Source: a virus. Taken from it: a stretch of 64,000 bases of DNA. Below are positions 6,891 through 14,907 of the stretch, piece after piece. Position numbers and translations under genes: made by a program. The notes under the pieces are model-generated. The model searched no databases. It was not told where the DNA came from and worked only from the letters and a program-made list of their open reading frames with translations. The first letter of the stretch is position 1, and the number at the start of each line of letters is the position of its first letter. Location of the stretch: positions 1 through 64,000 of IMG/VR virus record IMGVR_UViG_3300027797_000016; one strand, given 5' to 3'.

Positions 6891-7145
6891 TTACAGTTGA
6901 GACAGCACCCACATCATTGCAGAAACTTCTTCTTTACTATTCCAACCATTTACATCTTCAGTCATATTTCCATTTGGTCTTATGATTGCAACCTCATAAG
7001 TATTCTCATTGATGTTGCCATAAAGACCACAATTTGGTGGTCCAGCAACTACAGAAATCTCCCAATCATTTTCAAATACATGCCTTGCTGCAATCGCATT
7101 TGGAATACCATTTAGGTGTGGTTGAAAGTTGAGAAGATCAAACAT
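6891..7145 (-). CDS. hypothetical protein
   Basis: Start set at 7145 (MFDLLNFQPHLNGIPN) because the longer ORF would cover the zinc-binding end of the next gene. 84 residues, mixed strands, with ISVVAGPPNCGLYG and a C-terminal W/M-rich helix. Not recognised. Confidence 0.65.
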   Translation of the reverse strand: MFDLLNFQPHLNGIPNAIAARHVFENDWEISVVAGPPNCGLYGNINENTYEVAIIRPNGNMTEDVNGWNSKEEVSAMMWVLSQL

Positions 7146-7167
7146 TGGAAGAAAAGGTAAAAAGAAT

Positions 7168-7743
7168 TTAGTTAAACAGTTTGGCACAGATAGGTCCAAT
7201 TCCCATTTGTACTGAGAGAGGATCATTCAGTGTGCGACCACAAATCGAACAAGATCCAGATTCGTGCCCGTAAATCTTTGCAAGTTGCATAAGATTTTCA
7301 TTAGCGTCTTCCAGAAGATTTTTAACATCTTCAGAAGCATTGCCAATCAACTCACCGTTATGAGTGATTTTAGCAACATATTGCCTGTTTTCATAAACAT
7401 AAACACAACCAATGTTTTGTCCTTGATTTACGGTTGAAAGAGTGATACCAGGCAGTCGCACTTGAAACTTACTGCGCTTTGCACCTGCACTATACATTTT
7501 CGTCACCAGATCATAATACTCACCGCGAATAGCAGGAGTTTCTGCATCAATCACATCTTGAGTTGCAAGATAGTGCATCCAGGCAATTTGATTCACACTT
7601 GCTTTCTTTTTATCAAGCAAATCATTCACAAAAGTATTATAGTTCATTTCCTTTGCAAGATACTGCTTAACATCTTCCAGAGACTCAAACTTGCTCTCAA
7701 AGTTGATGTCTTGACCTTTTTTAACAACAGTGAAAGAATTCAT
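7168..7743 (-). CDS. DUF6011-like zinc-binding protein
   Basis: 191 residues. N-terminal helical region, a middle beta-rich part (FQVRLPGITLSTVNQGQNIG), and a C-terminal CSICGRTLNDP...QMGIGPICA: C-x2-C ... G-I-G-P-x-C, the signature of DUF6011, found at the end of many phage proteins of unknown role. Probably binds one zinc ion. First gene after promoter cassette copy 2. Confidence 0.7.
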   Translation of the reverse strand: MNSFTVVKKGQDINFESKFESLEDVKQYLAKEMNYNTFVNDLLDKKKASVNQIAWMHYLATQDVIDAETPAIRGEYYDLVTKMYSAGAKRSKFQVRLPGITLSTVNQGQNIGCVYVYENRQYVAKITHNGELIGNASEDVKNLLEDANENLMQLAKIYGHESGSCSICGRTLNDPLSVQMGIGPICAKLFN

Positions 7744-7758
7744 GAGAAGAAATAAACA

Positions 7759-7853
7759 ATGGGACTCGGGTGGGACTTGCTCCCTCCACTCCTTAAGAAT
7801 ACCACAATTAAGTCGCTGTGCCCGTTGAGTGTGCCAGTGGTATTAGTGGCACA
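7759..7853 (-). promoter_or_regulatory. long promoter cassette, copy 2
   Basis: Same build as copy 1: hairpin TGTGCCA (7830-7836) / TGGCACA (7847-7853), extended -10 TGGTATTCT (-10 at 7796-7801), G-rich foldable leader, then the gene starting at 7743. Confidence 0.7.
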
Positions 7854-7867
7854 TCTCAACACTGGAC

Positions 7868-8020
7868 TCACTGATTGTTGGATATAATATCAGCAATCGT
7901 GTAAAGTGTATTTGCGGTTATAGTCTTAACTTGATGAGAAAAAATAAATGCAAGTGCAAAGACAACAAGTATCATTTTCATCTTATTTGGTGCCTTGAAT
8001 GTAAGAGTTTTAGTTTTCAT
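7868..8020 (-). CDS. small membrane or exported protein
   Basis: 50 residues: basic start MKTKTLTFKAPNKMKM, hydrophobic segment ILVVFALAFIF, then a polar tail. Resembles a signal peptide or single-span protein; an internal ATG at 7981 would shorten it to 37. Its ATG overlaps the upstream stop (ATGA), implying coupled translation. Confidence 0.6.
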   Translation of the reverse strand: MKTKTLTFKAPNKMKMILVVFALAFIFSHQVKTITANTLYTIADIISNNQ

Positions 8021-8205
8021 CAGGCACAGACTTTTGTAAGAGGTTTGAAGTCATAACCATAATTACCTTCAACTGCCTCATAAACAATTACATTTTCACC
8101 AGACAGTTCTACACTCCAATTCATTGCATCTTCTTTTGCATCATAAAGATCATCGTGCCATTCGGCATCTTCTAGATCAAAACTTACAGGACAAATAACA
8201 AACAT
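8020..8205 (-). CDS. acidic hypothetical protein
   Basis: 61 residues (MFVICPVSFDLEDAEWHDDL...), D/E-rich middle. Not recognised. Confidence 0.6.
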   Translation of the reverse strand: MFVICPVSFDLEDAEWHDDLYDAKEDAMNWSVELSGENVIVYEAVEGNYGYDFKPLTKVCA

Positions 8206-8248
8206 TGGAATGTAGAATAGAGGACTTTTTAACAGAAAAAAGAATGAA

Positions 8249-8383
8249 TCAACCTTCAGCGTTTTCTTGATTCACTTCATTTTGATCAGGAACAATTACA
8301 TTTAGAATCTCCAGAAGTTGAGTTCCAGTTGCACCGTTGCGAAGCATATCAAGCATCATGTCGCGGGAGAAATCAACAGTCAT
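8249..8383 (-). CDS. small hypothetical protein
   Basis: Start set at 8383 (MTVDFSRDMMLDMLRNGATG), because upstream codons fall in the promoter cassette leader. 44 residues, helical then acidic. Not recognised. Confidence 0.6.
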   Translation of the reverse strand: MTVDFSRDMMLDMLRNGATGTQLLEILNVIVPDQNEVNQENAEG

Positions 8384-8413
8384 TTGAGTTAGAATTAAGT
8401 TGGAAGTTTGTGA

Positions 8414-8493
8414 AGGGGCGGACCTCTCCACCCCTTAAGAATACCACATTTTCAGGTCTGTGCCCGTTTACTGTGCCAGTGGTATTAGTGGCA
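8414..8493 (-). promoter_or_regulatory. long promoter cassette, copy 3
   Basis: Hairpin TGTGCCA...TGGCACA at the right end, extended -10 TGGTATTCT and G-rich leader; same module as copies 1 and 2, with a shortened leader. Confidence 0.7.
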
Positions 8494-8503
8494 CAGGGCA
8501 TCA

Positions 8504-9178
8504 TCAAACTCCGCAGAGTTGACGTTGTTGACTACCTGATGCTTGGCGATGCAAAGAAACACCAGCACCTACAACACTACCAGAATAAGCACCTTCACCG
8601 CTTGCACCATTCATTCTACGAGCGCGACCAAATCGCATTGTAGAAAGTTTGCTACTCACTGCTTTTGCATCATCGTGAACTCGATTTTCTTCTTCTTTCA
8701 TTTCACGCAGACGCAGTGCAACTTTATCTGCAAATGCCTTGCGGAAATTAAGTTTGAAGGACCGAGATACAGATTTACCAGTAATGTCTGCCATTACTTT
8801 TTCTGCTTGATGTGCGACTTCTGCCTCTTTCTCCATCACCTGAACCAGATAATCATAATAGAGACGCACTTGGATTTGTTGTGCCTCACTACCAATGATT
8901 TGTAGAGATTTTACATCGCCATTTTTCATATATGCTTTTGCATCATAGAAAGTTGCAATCGCATTGAGAAGAGTCGTAAGTGCAACATTCACACGTTTGA
9001 AATTGATGAATGACTCATCAAGAACTTGAGTTTCAGTTGCCTCAGTAATCGTAATTCCATACTGTTTACACAGTTTATCAATTAAATTTGCGGCAGCAGA
9101 TGCTTCCCCATCAAAAGAAGTTCCCTCTTGAAGTTTGAGAATTGATTGAATCTTTGCAATAATTTGCTTGCGATCCAT
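8504..9178 (-). CDS. DUF2786-like protein
   Basis: 224 residues. The first 45 (MDRKQIIAKIQSILKLQEGT..GEASAAANLIDKLCKQYGI) fit DUF2786: a helix, a gap, then E-A..A...I..L....GI. The middle is helical (KEAEVAHQAEKVMADITGKS) and the C-terminus is basic then G/S/Q-rich. DUF2786 proteins are common in phages; role unknown. Driven by cassette copy 4. Confidence 0.7.
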   Translation of the reverse strand: MDRKQIIAKIQSILKLQEGTSFDGEASAAANLIDKLCKQYGITITEATETQVLDESFINFKRVNVALTTLLNAIATFYDAKAYMKNGDVKSLQIIGSEAQQIQVRLYYDYLVQVMEKEAEVAHQAEKVMADITGKSVSRSFKLNFRKAFADKVALRLREMKEEENRVHDDAKAVSSKLSTMRFGRARRMNGASGEGAYSGSVVGAGVSLHRQASGSQQRQLCGV

Positions 9179-9201
9179 AATGAAAAAAATAAAGAATTAA
9201 G

Positions 9202-9299
9202 ATTGGGACTCGGGTGGGACCTGCTCCCTCCACTCCTTAAGAATACCACAATTAAGTCGCTGTGCCCGTTTAGTGTGCCAGCACAACAAGTGGCACACG
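9202..9299 (-). promoter_or_regulatory. long promoter cassette, copy 4
   Basis: Hairpin TGTGCCACTTGTTGTGCTGG.., extended -10 TGGTATTCT, G-rich leader ending at the ATG at 9178. Confidence 0.7.
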
Positions 9300-9317
9300 G
9301 TATATGAGACTCAACCT

Positions 9318-9650
9318 TCAAAAATTGTAATCGTGAAACTTTTCCCAACCACCCTGAAGAACAGAAGATTGAGAACCTGTCATCACAAACTTTTGAGGAT
9401 TCTTACGATAAGTGAACTTTCTCACAACTCCATTTACATCATCACTAAACTCCCATTGTTGAGAGTGTTGATTGCTGCAATGTCCTGCAAATCCACCTGC
9501 TTCAATTTCAGGTTTCCAATCAGGATGTAGAGTTGCTTGAGAGTCTCGAACTGATATAGTCTTAGGTGTAATTTTAATCACCACACCAGGAAATATATCA
9601 CTACCAATAGAGTAATGAACTCGATCATTAACTAGAAAAGTGTCAGTCAT
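9318..9650 (-). CDS. hypothetical protein
   Basis: 110 residues from MTDTFLVNDRVHYSIGSDIF. The N-terminal half reads like a small beta-barrel (DRVHYSIGSDIFPGVVIKITPKTISVRD), similar to SH3-type folds, followed by an aromatic C-terminus. Not firmly recognised. Confidence 0.65.
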   Translation of the reverse strand: MTDTFLVNDRVHYSIGSDIFPGVVIKITPKTISVRDSQATLHPDWKPEIEAGGFAGHCSNQHSQQWEFSDDVNGVVRKFTYRKNPQKFVMTGSQSSVLQGGWEKFHDYNF

Positions 9651-9651
9651 T

Positions 9652-9870
9652 TCAGTTGTTCTGTAGAACATCCTCAAGCAGCAGTTTGTGAATACGATCT
9701 GCCTCTATAAGTTCATCTTCATCCAGTTCATCCCACTCTACCCAATCATAGGCAGATCCTGCGGTTTCATAAGAACCGTCAGGCAACAGATTAGCATACA
9801 TCAGCACTCGTTGATTGTTGGCATCCAGTTTATAGGTGCAACCATTGAGTTGAGAGATGACAAAAACCAT
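9652..9870 (-). CDS. acidic hypothetical protein
   Basis: 72 residues, strands then an acidic helix (DWVEWDELDEDELIEAD). Follows promoter cassette copy 5. Not recognised. Confidence 0.65.
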   Translation of the reverse strand: MVFVISQLNGCTYKLDANNQRVLMYANLLPDGSYETAGSAYDWVEWDELDEDELIEADRIHKLLLEDVLQNN

Positions 9871-9896
9871 TTGATTAAAGAATAAAGAATGAGACT

Positions 9897-9983
9897 TGAA
9901 TGGGACCAGACCCCTCCACTCCTTAAGAATACCACATTCAAGTCTCAGTGCCCGTTTACTGTGCCAGTGCTACAAGTGGCACA
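9897..9983 (-). promoter_or_regulatory. long promoter cassette, copy 5
   Basis: Same module; its hairpin end (TGTGCCA...TGGCACA, 9960-9983) runs into the 3' end of the next gene, whose last codons are encoded by the repeat. Confidence 0.7.
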
Positions 9984-10387
9984 TTGCTGATGTAGTTTTG
10001 GATCAAATCCGTGGTAGTAATGTATTTGCCATCCTTACCCAGATAAGCAACATCAACCTCAACACCATCACGACTATCAATACTGGCGGATTTAATCTCC
10101 ACAAATCGAGATGTCATCACAGGAACAAATTGATCCACCAACCAATCCCAAACCTCACTATTACTATTATATTCTTCAGTATCACATTCAATCAAAATGA
10201 CATCATCATTTTGGTGAACATAAGCACCGAAATCTACATCGACTTTACCATTCTCTTCACCAAACTCATCAAAGATAGAGTTTTGCTCTTCTACACATCG
10301 AACTGAAATAGCATCCAAATAAGATTGAAGATTGAATCCATCAACAACCGTAAGAGTGGCAGTAGAAACAAATTGAGTGTAAGACAT
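9956..10387 (-). CDS. hypothetical protein
   Basis: 143 residues (MSYTQFVSTATLTVVDGFNL...), acidic, mixed strands; the last residues VPLVALAQ come from the repeat cassette. Preceded by a TATAAT promoter module. Not recognised. Confidence 0.65.
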   Translation of the reverse strand: MSYTQFVSTATLTVVDGFNLQSYLDAISVRCVEEQNSIFDEFGEENGKVDVDFGAYVHQNDDVILIECDTEEYNSNSEVWDWLVDQFVPVMTSRFVEIKSASIDSRDGVEVDVAYLGKDGKYITTTDLIQNYISNVPLVALAQ

Positions 10388-10403
10388 TGAGATTTTGTTT
10401 GTA

Positions 10404-10470
10404 TGAGTGTATTATAGGGCATTTGATGCCCTTATGGGGGGGTTCTGTGCCACTAGAAGAAGTGGCACAT
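10404..10470 (-). promoter_or_regulatory. short promoter module (TATAAT) with hairpin
   Basis: On the minus strand: hairpin TGTGCCACTTCTTCTAGTGG.., GGGCATCAAATGCCC palindrome, TATAAT, then ACTCATAC leader into the ATG at 10387. First of about 14 related modules; most others lie right of 27 kb. Confidence 0.7.
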
Positions 10471-10473
10471 CCA

Positions 10474-10797
10474 TTAGTAAGAATATGCGGAACTTACATA
10501 ATCATCATATGCTGCTTCGCCATATCCTTCATTGATGTTGTCAAGAACTTCATCATTAGAAGGAAGTTCTTTATCTACTAGATTCCAGTAGTAAAGAACA
10601 GTTTCTAGTGCAAGTTTATCATCAAGTTCCCACCATTCATAATCGTAAGTAGGATAGAGTGGATCTACTGGAGTATTTGCAAGGTTTGCCTTGACAGTTT
10701 TTGCATTATCTAAAACATCAAGATAATCAAGAAAATCTTGAGGAAGATTCTTCCAATTTTCTTGAGTTTCAGGATAGTCGATAGTTTGACGAGTCAT
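10474..10797 (-). CDS. acidic hypothetical protein
   Basis: 107 residues, rich in D, Y, W, L (FLDYLDVLDNAKTV, DYEWWELDDKLALET), ending SSAYSY. Possible DNA-mimic-like composition, but no family recognised. Confidence 0.65.
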   Translation of the reverse strand: MTRQTIDYPETQENWKNLPQDFLDYLDVLDNAKTVKANLANTPVDPLYPTYDYEWWELDDKLALETVLYYWNLVDKELPSNDEVLDNINEGYGEAAYDDYVSSAYSY

Positions 10798-10799
10798 GA

Positions 10800-11051
10800 T
10801 TAAACCTCTGCAAATGGATTGGCAAGTTGTGGAATTGTATTAAATCCAACAACTTCATACGGAATGGGAATGTTATTGAGATACTCTCGAATCTCAAGAT
10901 CCATCTCAACTCGATTGAGAAACTTTTTGGATTGAGTTTTCCCCATAAAAGTGAGAGTTTTCAAGTACCACTCTTTAGATACATCACCGAATGGTGTTTT
11001 GATGGGGTAGAAATCCACCATCATATTACCATCTTTGGATTGAAGTTTCAT
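10800..11051 (-). CDS. hypothetical protein
   Basis: 83 residues, MKLQSKDGNMMVDFYPIKTP..., predominantly strands. Sits immediately before the second ArdA-like gene in the same transcript. Not recognised. Confidence 0.65.
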   Translation of the reverse strand: MKLQSKDGNMMVDFYPIKTPFGDVSKEWYLKTLTFMGKTQSKKFLNRVEMDLEIREYLNNIPIPYEVVGFNTIPQLANPFAEV

Positions 11052-11054
11052 AGT

Positions 11055-11489
11055 TTAGAATTGAGTATCGAAAACAAATCCATTGGAATAAACACAGTCA
11101 AGATTATCGAAAGTGTTTTCCCAATCAACCTCAACACAACTAGGAATGTCAAGGCAATAGCAAGAACTCACAAAGTCTTCTGCATAGTCTGCTTTAGAAC
11201 TCCATTCGCCACGGTAGGCGTCCTCAAAACCACTAAGAGAATCAACACCAAACTCCTCAATGAAAACATCGACTGCTTCATAAGAATTAGATTCTCCTGC
11301 CTCCACATACTCATCGTAATGATCGCAGAAAGCAGTATCTCCATATTCTTGAATGAAAGCAATCATATCATCAATGAAGAAGTTTTCTTCAAGATAGGAT
11401 TCAATCTTTTCTACAATAGATTCACCCAAGAACTGATTATAGTTCTCGCTTGTGAGATTGGAATAATCAACAGCGTAGGTCGAAGTCAT
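11055..11489 (-). CDS. ArdA-like antirestriction protein (paralog 2)
   Basis: 144 residues, very acidic. Shares with the gene at 3989-4402 the order FIQEYGDTAFCDHYDEYVEAGE, SYEAVDVFIEEFG, DAYRGEWSSKADYAEDF, VEVDWENTFDNLD and a terminal G-F-V-F. Expected to mimic DNA and inhibit type I restriction. Two diverged copies suggest different targets. Confidence 0.72.
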   Translation of the reverse strand: MTSTYAVDYSNLTSENYNQFLGESIVEKIESYLEENFFIDDMIAFIQEYGDTAFCDHYDEYVEAGESNSYEAVDVFIEEFGVDSLSGFEDAYRGEWSSKADYAEDFVSSCYCLDIPSCVEVDWENTFDNLDCVYSNGFVFDTQF

Positions 11490-11567
11490 AGAAGTTATGT
11501 GAGGTTGAATGTGATGAAGTTAGATAACAGCATACTTGCCAAGATGTCAGTTGACGTTATCAAGGTG

Positions 11568-11656
11568 GTCTTACTGCCTCCTTCACCACCCCTTTAATAT
11601 ACCACATTTTGAGGTCTGTGCCCGTTTACTGTGCCAGCACAACAAGTGGCACAAGG
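11568..11656 (-). promoter_or_regulatory. long promoter cassette, copy 6
   Basis: Hairpin, extended -10 TGGTATATT and shortened G-rich leader, driving the ArdA-like operon. A further small stem (GGAACCTTTAATAAG...CTTATTAAAGGATACG region, 11656-11692) and another TGGCACA half-site lie between it and the helicase gene. Confidence 0.65.
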
Positions 11657-11720
11657 GAACCTTTAATAAGACAAATCCTTATTAAAGGATACGTTCCGCT
11701 TGCATAAGTGGCACAAGGCA

Positions 11721-12956
11721 TCACTTACTGGTCGTGGTGATACAAGGTTCGCCGCGAGTAAAAATAGTATCTACAACTGCTTGCACTTTGCGAGCAGTTG
11801 AAATACCTACAGAGTTGTAGACTGGAATCACACAGAGAGCAAATGACTTGGTGTATTGATGTAGTGCTCCAGGTTGAATCCTACCCTCAGCAAGACCTTT
11901 AGCATCATCGTGATGCAACCTAACAACTCTTCCAATCGTTTGAGCAATTGAAGTATAGTCCATGGGGCGCATAAAGATGACTGCTTCTAGACCAGAAACA
12001 GAAATACCTTCGCTGATGATAGAGTGATGAATAACGACAAACTTCTTGGAGTTATCCTTCCCCCAAGCATTAAGTGTATCAAAAAACAATTCACGATTGA
12101 CTTTTTTACCATCAATGATTGCTCCTGTTTTACTCGTAATGACCATCCAAGAGTATCCACGTTCTTCTAGTTCTTTACAGAACTCAGTCTCACTAATCAA
12201 ACCAATGATTTGTTTGGTTGTTTTAGCACAGATAAGTGCCTTACCTACTTGATAATCATCAAGAGTTTCGATAAGATTATCAGCATCTCGATCAAAGATA
12301 ACCTGACGACCTTGAACCATTGGTAGTTGCTTCACTTCTACTTTGGGTGGAACAATATAACCACCTTGAACCATCTCAGGACCAGAAACATTTGCAATAA
12401 TCTGTCCGTAAACTTCAGTCCAATTCATACCTGGTTTACCAATGACAGTAGAGTTCTTTGGTGTTGCAGTGTAAGAATAAAATCGCTTTGCAGTCTTGGA
12501 GAAGTGCTCTACAGCAGGAAAGAAATGTTTCTGTATGCTATTATGTGCCTCATCCAGATGAATAGTATCAACCTCAATCTCAGCATCAACAAGACGTTGA
12601 AGAGAGTGATAGGTTGTGAAAATCAGTTTGTGAGAGGAGTTATGACTCCCGACCCAATTGTAGATTTCAAGAGGACGTGTAGAGGATTCCCAGCGTGTTT
12701 CTCCACTGTGAACGTGAAATACTTTTGCATTAGTGATAAACTCCAGATACTCGTGAGAGAGTTGCTCTGCCAGCAAAATCCTTGGAGAAACTACAACAAC
12801 AGTCTTGGGAGTTTCTGTCTCAAACTGTCGCATTGTATCAACAATACCTACAAGAGTTTTACCTGCACCAGTTACGGCACAGATAATACCTTTGTTATAT
12901 TTTTGCATTGCATCAACAGATCGTTGTTGATGTTCACGAAGGTGCAGTTGCATCAA
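11721..12956 (-). CDS. uvsW: SF2 DNA helicase, UvsW-like
   Basis: 411 residues. Walker A AVTGAGKT (about 28-35), motif Ia VVVVSPRILLAEQL, DEAH box HLDEAH (about 133-138), motif III SYTATP, and C-terminal domain with SEGISVSGLEAVIFMRP and motif VI QTIGRVVRLH. Matches phage SF2 recombination helicases such as T4 UvsW, which unwind branched DNA and help shift from origin- to recombination-dependent replication. Somewhat shorter than T4 UvsW (about 500 residues). The symbol is by analogy. Confidence 0.8.
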   Translation of the reverse strand: MMQLHLREHQQRSVDAMQKYNKGIICAVTGAGKTLVGIVDTMRQFETETPKTVVVVSPRILLAEQLSHEYLEFITNAKVFHVHSGETRWESSTRPLEIYNWVGSHNSSHKLIFTTYHSLQRLVDAEIEVDTIHLDEAHNSIQKHFFPAVEHFSKTAKRFYSYTATPKNSTVIGKPGMNWTEVYGQIIANVSGPEMVQGGYIVPPKVEVKQLPMVQGRQVIFDRDADNLIETLDDYQVGKALICAKTTKQIIGLISETEFCKELEERGYSWMVITSKTGAIIDGKKVNRELFFDTLNAWGKDNSKKFVVIHHSIISEGISVSGLEAVIFMRPMDYTSIAQTIGRVVRLHHDDAKGLAEGRIQPGALHQYTKSFALCVIPVYNSVGISTARKVQAVVDTIFTRGEPCITTTSK

Positions 12957-12976
12957 TTAACTTCCAATAGAAATAT

Positions 12977-13002
12977 TGTAGCACACTTTGCGGTGTGCTA
13001 CA
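12977..13002 (-). promoter_or_regulatory. palindrome overlapping helicase promoter
   Basis: 10-bp arms TGTAGCACAC / GTGTGCTACA with a 6-nt centre, 20 nt before the helicase ATG. On the minus strand the right-hand arm runs into TGCTACAAT, an extended -10. It could be an operator or a hairpin at the 5' end. Confidence 0.5.
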
Positions 13003-13071
13003 GGTGTGAGTGTGCCAGTTAAAAAATTGGTCTTGATATTATGAAGAGTGGAAAAGATATTCTATTTTTTA

Positions 13072-13215
13072 TTACCTAAAACTCACATTTGCTCCCACAA
13101 CTTTACAAGATGGATTTCGCACTTTGGCGGTTTCTTTAGCTTCTTTTACATCATTAGCATAAACTTCCTCTGTGAAAGTTTGTCCGCCCTGATATAAAGT
13201 TACGATATATTTCAT
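13072..13215 (-). CDS. small hypothetical protein
   Basis: 47 residues, MKYIVTLYQGGQTFTEEVYA..., strands then a helix then a strand: a compact beta-alpha-beta fold. Not recognised. Confidence 0.6.
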   Translation of the reverse strand: MKYIVTLYQGGQTFTEEVYANDVKEAKETAKVRNPSCKVVGANVSFR

Positions 13216-13221
13216 AGTAGA

Positions 13222-13311
13222 TCAGTTGCGATTTTTACGTTGTTGATTGTGGCGATAAGATGCAGATGGGTCGGGATCATAAATTCCACCACCGATTGCG
13301 AGAGTAATCAT
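13222..13311 (-). CDS. 29-residue basic peptide
   Basis: MITLAIGGGIYDPDPSASYR then HNQQRKNRN; fits neatly between neighbours. Weak support because of its size. Confidence 0.4.
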   Translation of the reverse strand: MITLAIGGGIYDPDPSASYRHNQQRKNRN

Positions 13312-13314
13312 AAT

Positions 13315-13533
13315 TCAAAGAATACAGAAGGAACCACAGAACTTACGAACCCATTGCAGGGTATCATAATAACCGCGAGGATTAGACATTACCATACTCA
13401 CATTCTTTTCAGGATTGAAAGCAATAGCAACATACTTATAAACATCATAAGATTCCTCAATCTCTTCAATCCACATTTGATTGACTTTACCTTCTTTCCA
13501 GTTGGTTGTGTAGTGAAAAAGCATGGTATGCAT
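13315..13533 (-). CDS. hypothetical protein
   Basis: 72 residues; alternative ATG three codons in (MLFHYTTNWKEGKVNQMWIE). Not recognised. Confidence 0.6.
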   Translation of the reverse strand: MHTMLFHYTTNWKEGKVNQMWIEEIEESYDVYKYVAIAFNPEKNVSMVMSNPRGYYDTLQWVRKFCGSFCIL

Positions 13534-13739
13534 TAGTTTGCTGCCAAAATTAAATGTGCTACTCTATTCTCAGGAACAAAATCCTGAAGTTTATCATTTA
13601 GCATTTCAAACTGTTGTGCCATATTGAAATAGTATGCTGCCAGAGTATAATTCTCGGCATCATCCAAACTATCTGCCATCTTGATAAGTTGAGTGATAAT
13701 ATCCAACAACTCACCAGATGTGAATGAAATCGAAGTCAT
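13533..13739 (-). CDS. hypothetical protein
   Basis: 68 residues from MTSISFTSGELLDIITQLIK, helical and acidic. Start chosen because upstream codons encode the basic protein at 13736-13861 in another frame; the two overlap by ATGA. Confidence 0.65.
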   Translation of the reverse strand: MTSISFTSGELLDIITQLIKMADSLDDAENYTLAAYYFNMAQQFEMLNDKLQDFVPENRVAHLILAAN

Positions 13740-13861
13740 TTTACGTTGAGTTTGAGTTTGAGTGCTTTGAGCGATTGCTTCCTTGCTTTGAGTTGTCCCT
13801 TGCAAGTTCCTTTTGTATTCTTTTGTTTACCAGAGTTATGAACCCAATTTGGAGTTGGCAC
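13736..13861 (-). CDS. small basic conserved-type protein, GTG start
   Basis: 41 residues, (GTG)PTPNWVHNSGKQKNTKGTCK... then KARKQSLKALKLKLNVK. AGAGGTG precedes the GTG at workable spacing and an in-frame stop lies two codons upstream. Strongly basic second half suggests nucleic-acid binding. I recall similar short proteins in cyanophages but cannot name a family. Confidence 0.55.
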   Translation of the reverse strand: MPTPNWVHNSGKQKNTKGTCKGQLKARKQSLKALKLKLNVK

Positions 13862-13990
13862 AACTCATTTCACCTCTGAACTGCGTTCATCATAGCACCT
13901 CTTGGGGTGTCGCAGGGGATTACTGTGCCACCCCAAGAAGTGGCACAGATTTATTTTAGTATTTCTTTAATGTCTTGAGTGTAAGTTATT
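13862..13990 (-). promoter_or_regulatory. promoter with hairpin
   Basis: Minus strand: stem TGTGCCACTTCTTGGGGTGG.. (13926-13948), GACACCCCAAGAGGTGC, then extended -10 TGCTATGAT (13887-13892) and an AGAGGTG ribosome site for the GTG gene at 13861. The -35 is poor. Confidence 0.5.
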
Positions 13991-14191
13991 TTAATCTAAT
14001 CCAAGTGCAGTGGTGAGTTTTTGAAGTGTTTCTCTGGTGATAATATCTTCTTCCAGTTCTTCAGGAGTTGCAATACTTAAATACATCTCATATGCTTCAT
14101 TCCAAAAATCTTGTGATGGGATTTTACCAAGATAAGACTTTTGTTTTTTACTGTGATAATCCCAAAAGTCATCGCAGTTAATCTTAGTCAT
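13991..14191 (-). CDS. hypothetical protein
   Basis: 66 residues (MTKINCDDFWDYHSKKQKSY...), helical, acidic end. ATGA overlap with its upstream gene. Not recognised. Confidence 0.65.
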   Translation of the reverse strand: MTKINCDDFWDYHSKKQKSYLGKIPSQDFWNEAYEMYLSIATPEELEEDIITRETLQKLTTALGLD

Positions 14192-14403
14192 TTCAGTTGT
14201 CCTTCAGCGATGTGATTGAGAATGTTGCGGGCATACTTCATAAAGTCATATGCAGACACATTACCATTGTAATTCTCAACACAATACCCATCAAGAACAT
14301 CAGAACCGTTGTAAGTGTTGACAATCAGCAAGCAAGCATCATAGAGTGCTGCCTGGTGCTCTTCTTTAGAATGAAACTGAATTGCGTTATAAGAGGGAAG
14401 CAT
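14188..14403 (-). CDS. hypothetical protein
   Basis: 71 residues, MLPSYNAIQFHSKEEHQAAL..., helical. Not recognised. Confidence 0.65.
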   Translation of the reverse strand: MLPSYNAIQFHSKEEHQAALYDACLLIVNTYNGSDVLDGYCVENYNGNVSAYDFMKYARNILNHIAEGQLK

Positions 14404-14408
14404 AATAA

Positions 14409-14567
14409 TCAGTTGGTAGGTTCAGTAATCCATACAGCACGGTCAGTTCCCATTCTAAATGAATGGTCCCAAATGAAATGAGTTGCTTGTTGATTCGACA
14501 TAGCAAACTCTTTCATAAAGAAATGAACTGCTTGAGTAAGAGTCTCAAACCGATGTGTTTGTTTCAT
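14409..14567 (-). CDS. small hypothetical protein
   Basis: 52 residues, MKQTHRFETLTQAVHFFMKE..., H/F-rich. Four-base overlap with the gene upstream. Not recognised. Confidence 0.6.
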   Translation of the reverse strand: MKQTHRFETLTQAVHFFMKEFAMSNQQATHFIWDHSFRMGTDRAVWITEPTN

Positions 14568-14845
14568 TTGATATCAAAAAGGTTGAATAGATCGCGTTGA
14601 GTTTGAGTAAAGAGAGTATCAGGTTCAGGATAGTTATGAACTACCTCCTGAAGGTCTTTATACACATAAAGCATATCTTGCAGAACAAGAAGTTGCTTTT
14701 CAGTCAGGATGTCTTCAATCATTAGAACTTTATCAAGCATAGTTTCAGTAGTCAGTTCCATCATTTTCACATCGTTGAATCCAATAAGAATAGCACGGAA
14801 AGTTTTGTGGGCGGTCTGGTTGTCGTTGATACCAATTAAATGCAA
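14564..14845 (-). CDS. hypothetical protein, uncertain start
   Basis: The open frame begins with TTG at 14845 just after a stop; the first ATG is at 14764 (MMELTTETMLDKVLMIEDIL). The full frame encodes 93 residues that read like genuine protein (INDNQTAHKTFRAILIGFND), so a TTG start is plausible. Helical, leucine-rich. Confidence 0.55.
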   Translation of the reverse strand: MHLIGINDNQTAHKTFRAILIGFNDVKMMELTTETMLDKVLMIEDILTEKQLLVLQDMLYVYKDLQEVVHNYPEPDTLFTQTQRDLFNLFDIK

Positions 14846-14907
14846 GATTCAATCGGTTTTCTGGCACCTGCAAATACGGAATGTAAGACAGATGTGGTGT
14901 GTAGGTC

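Noticed and set aside
10827-11597. 256-codon plus-strand reading frame
   Set aside because: Antisense to the ArdA-like gene and its neighbour; no promoter or ribosome site.
12327-13022. 231-codon plus-strand reading frame
   Set aside because: Antisense to the SF2 helicase, whose motifs are clear; no ribosome site and implausible composition.
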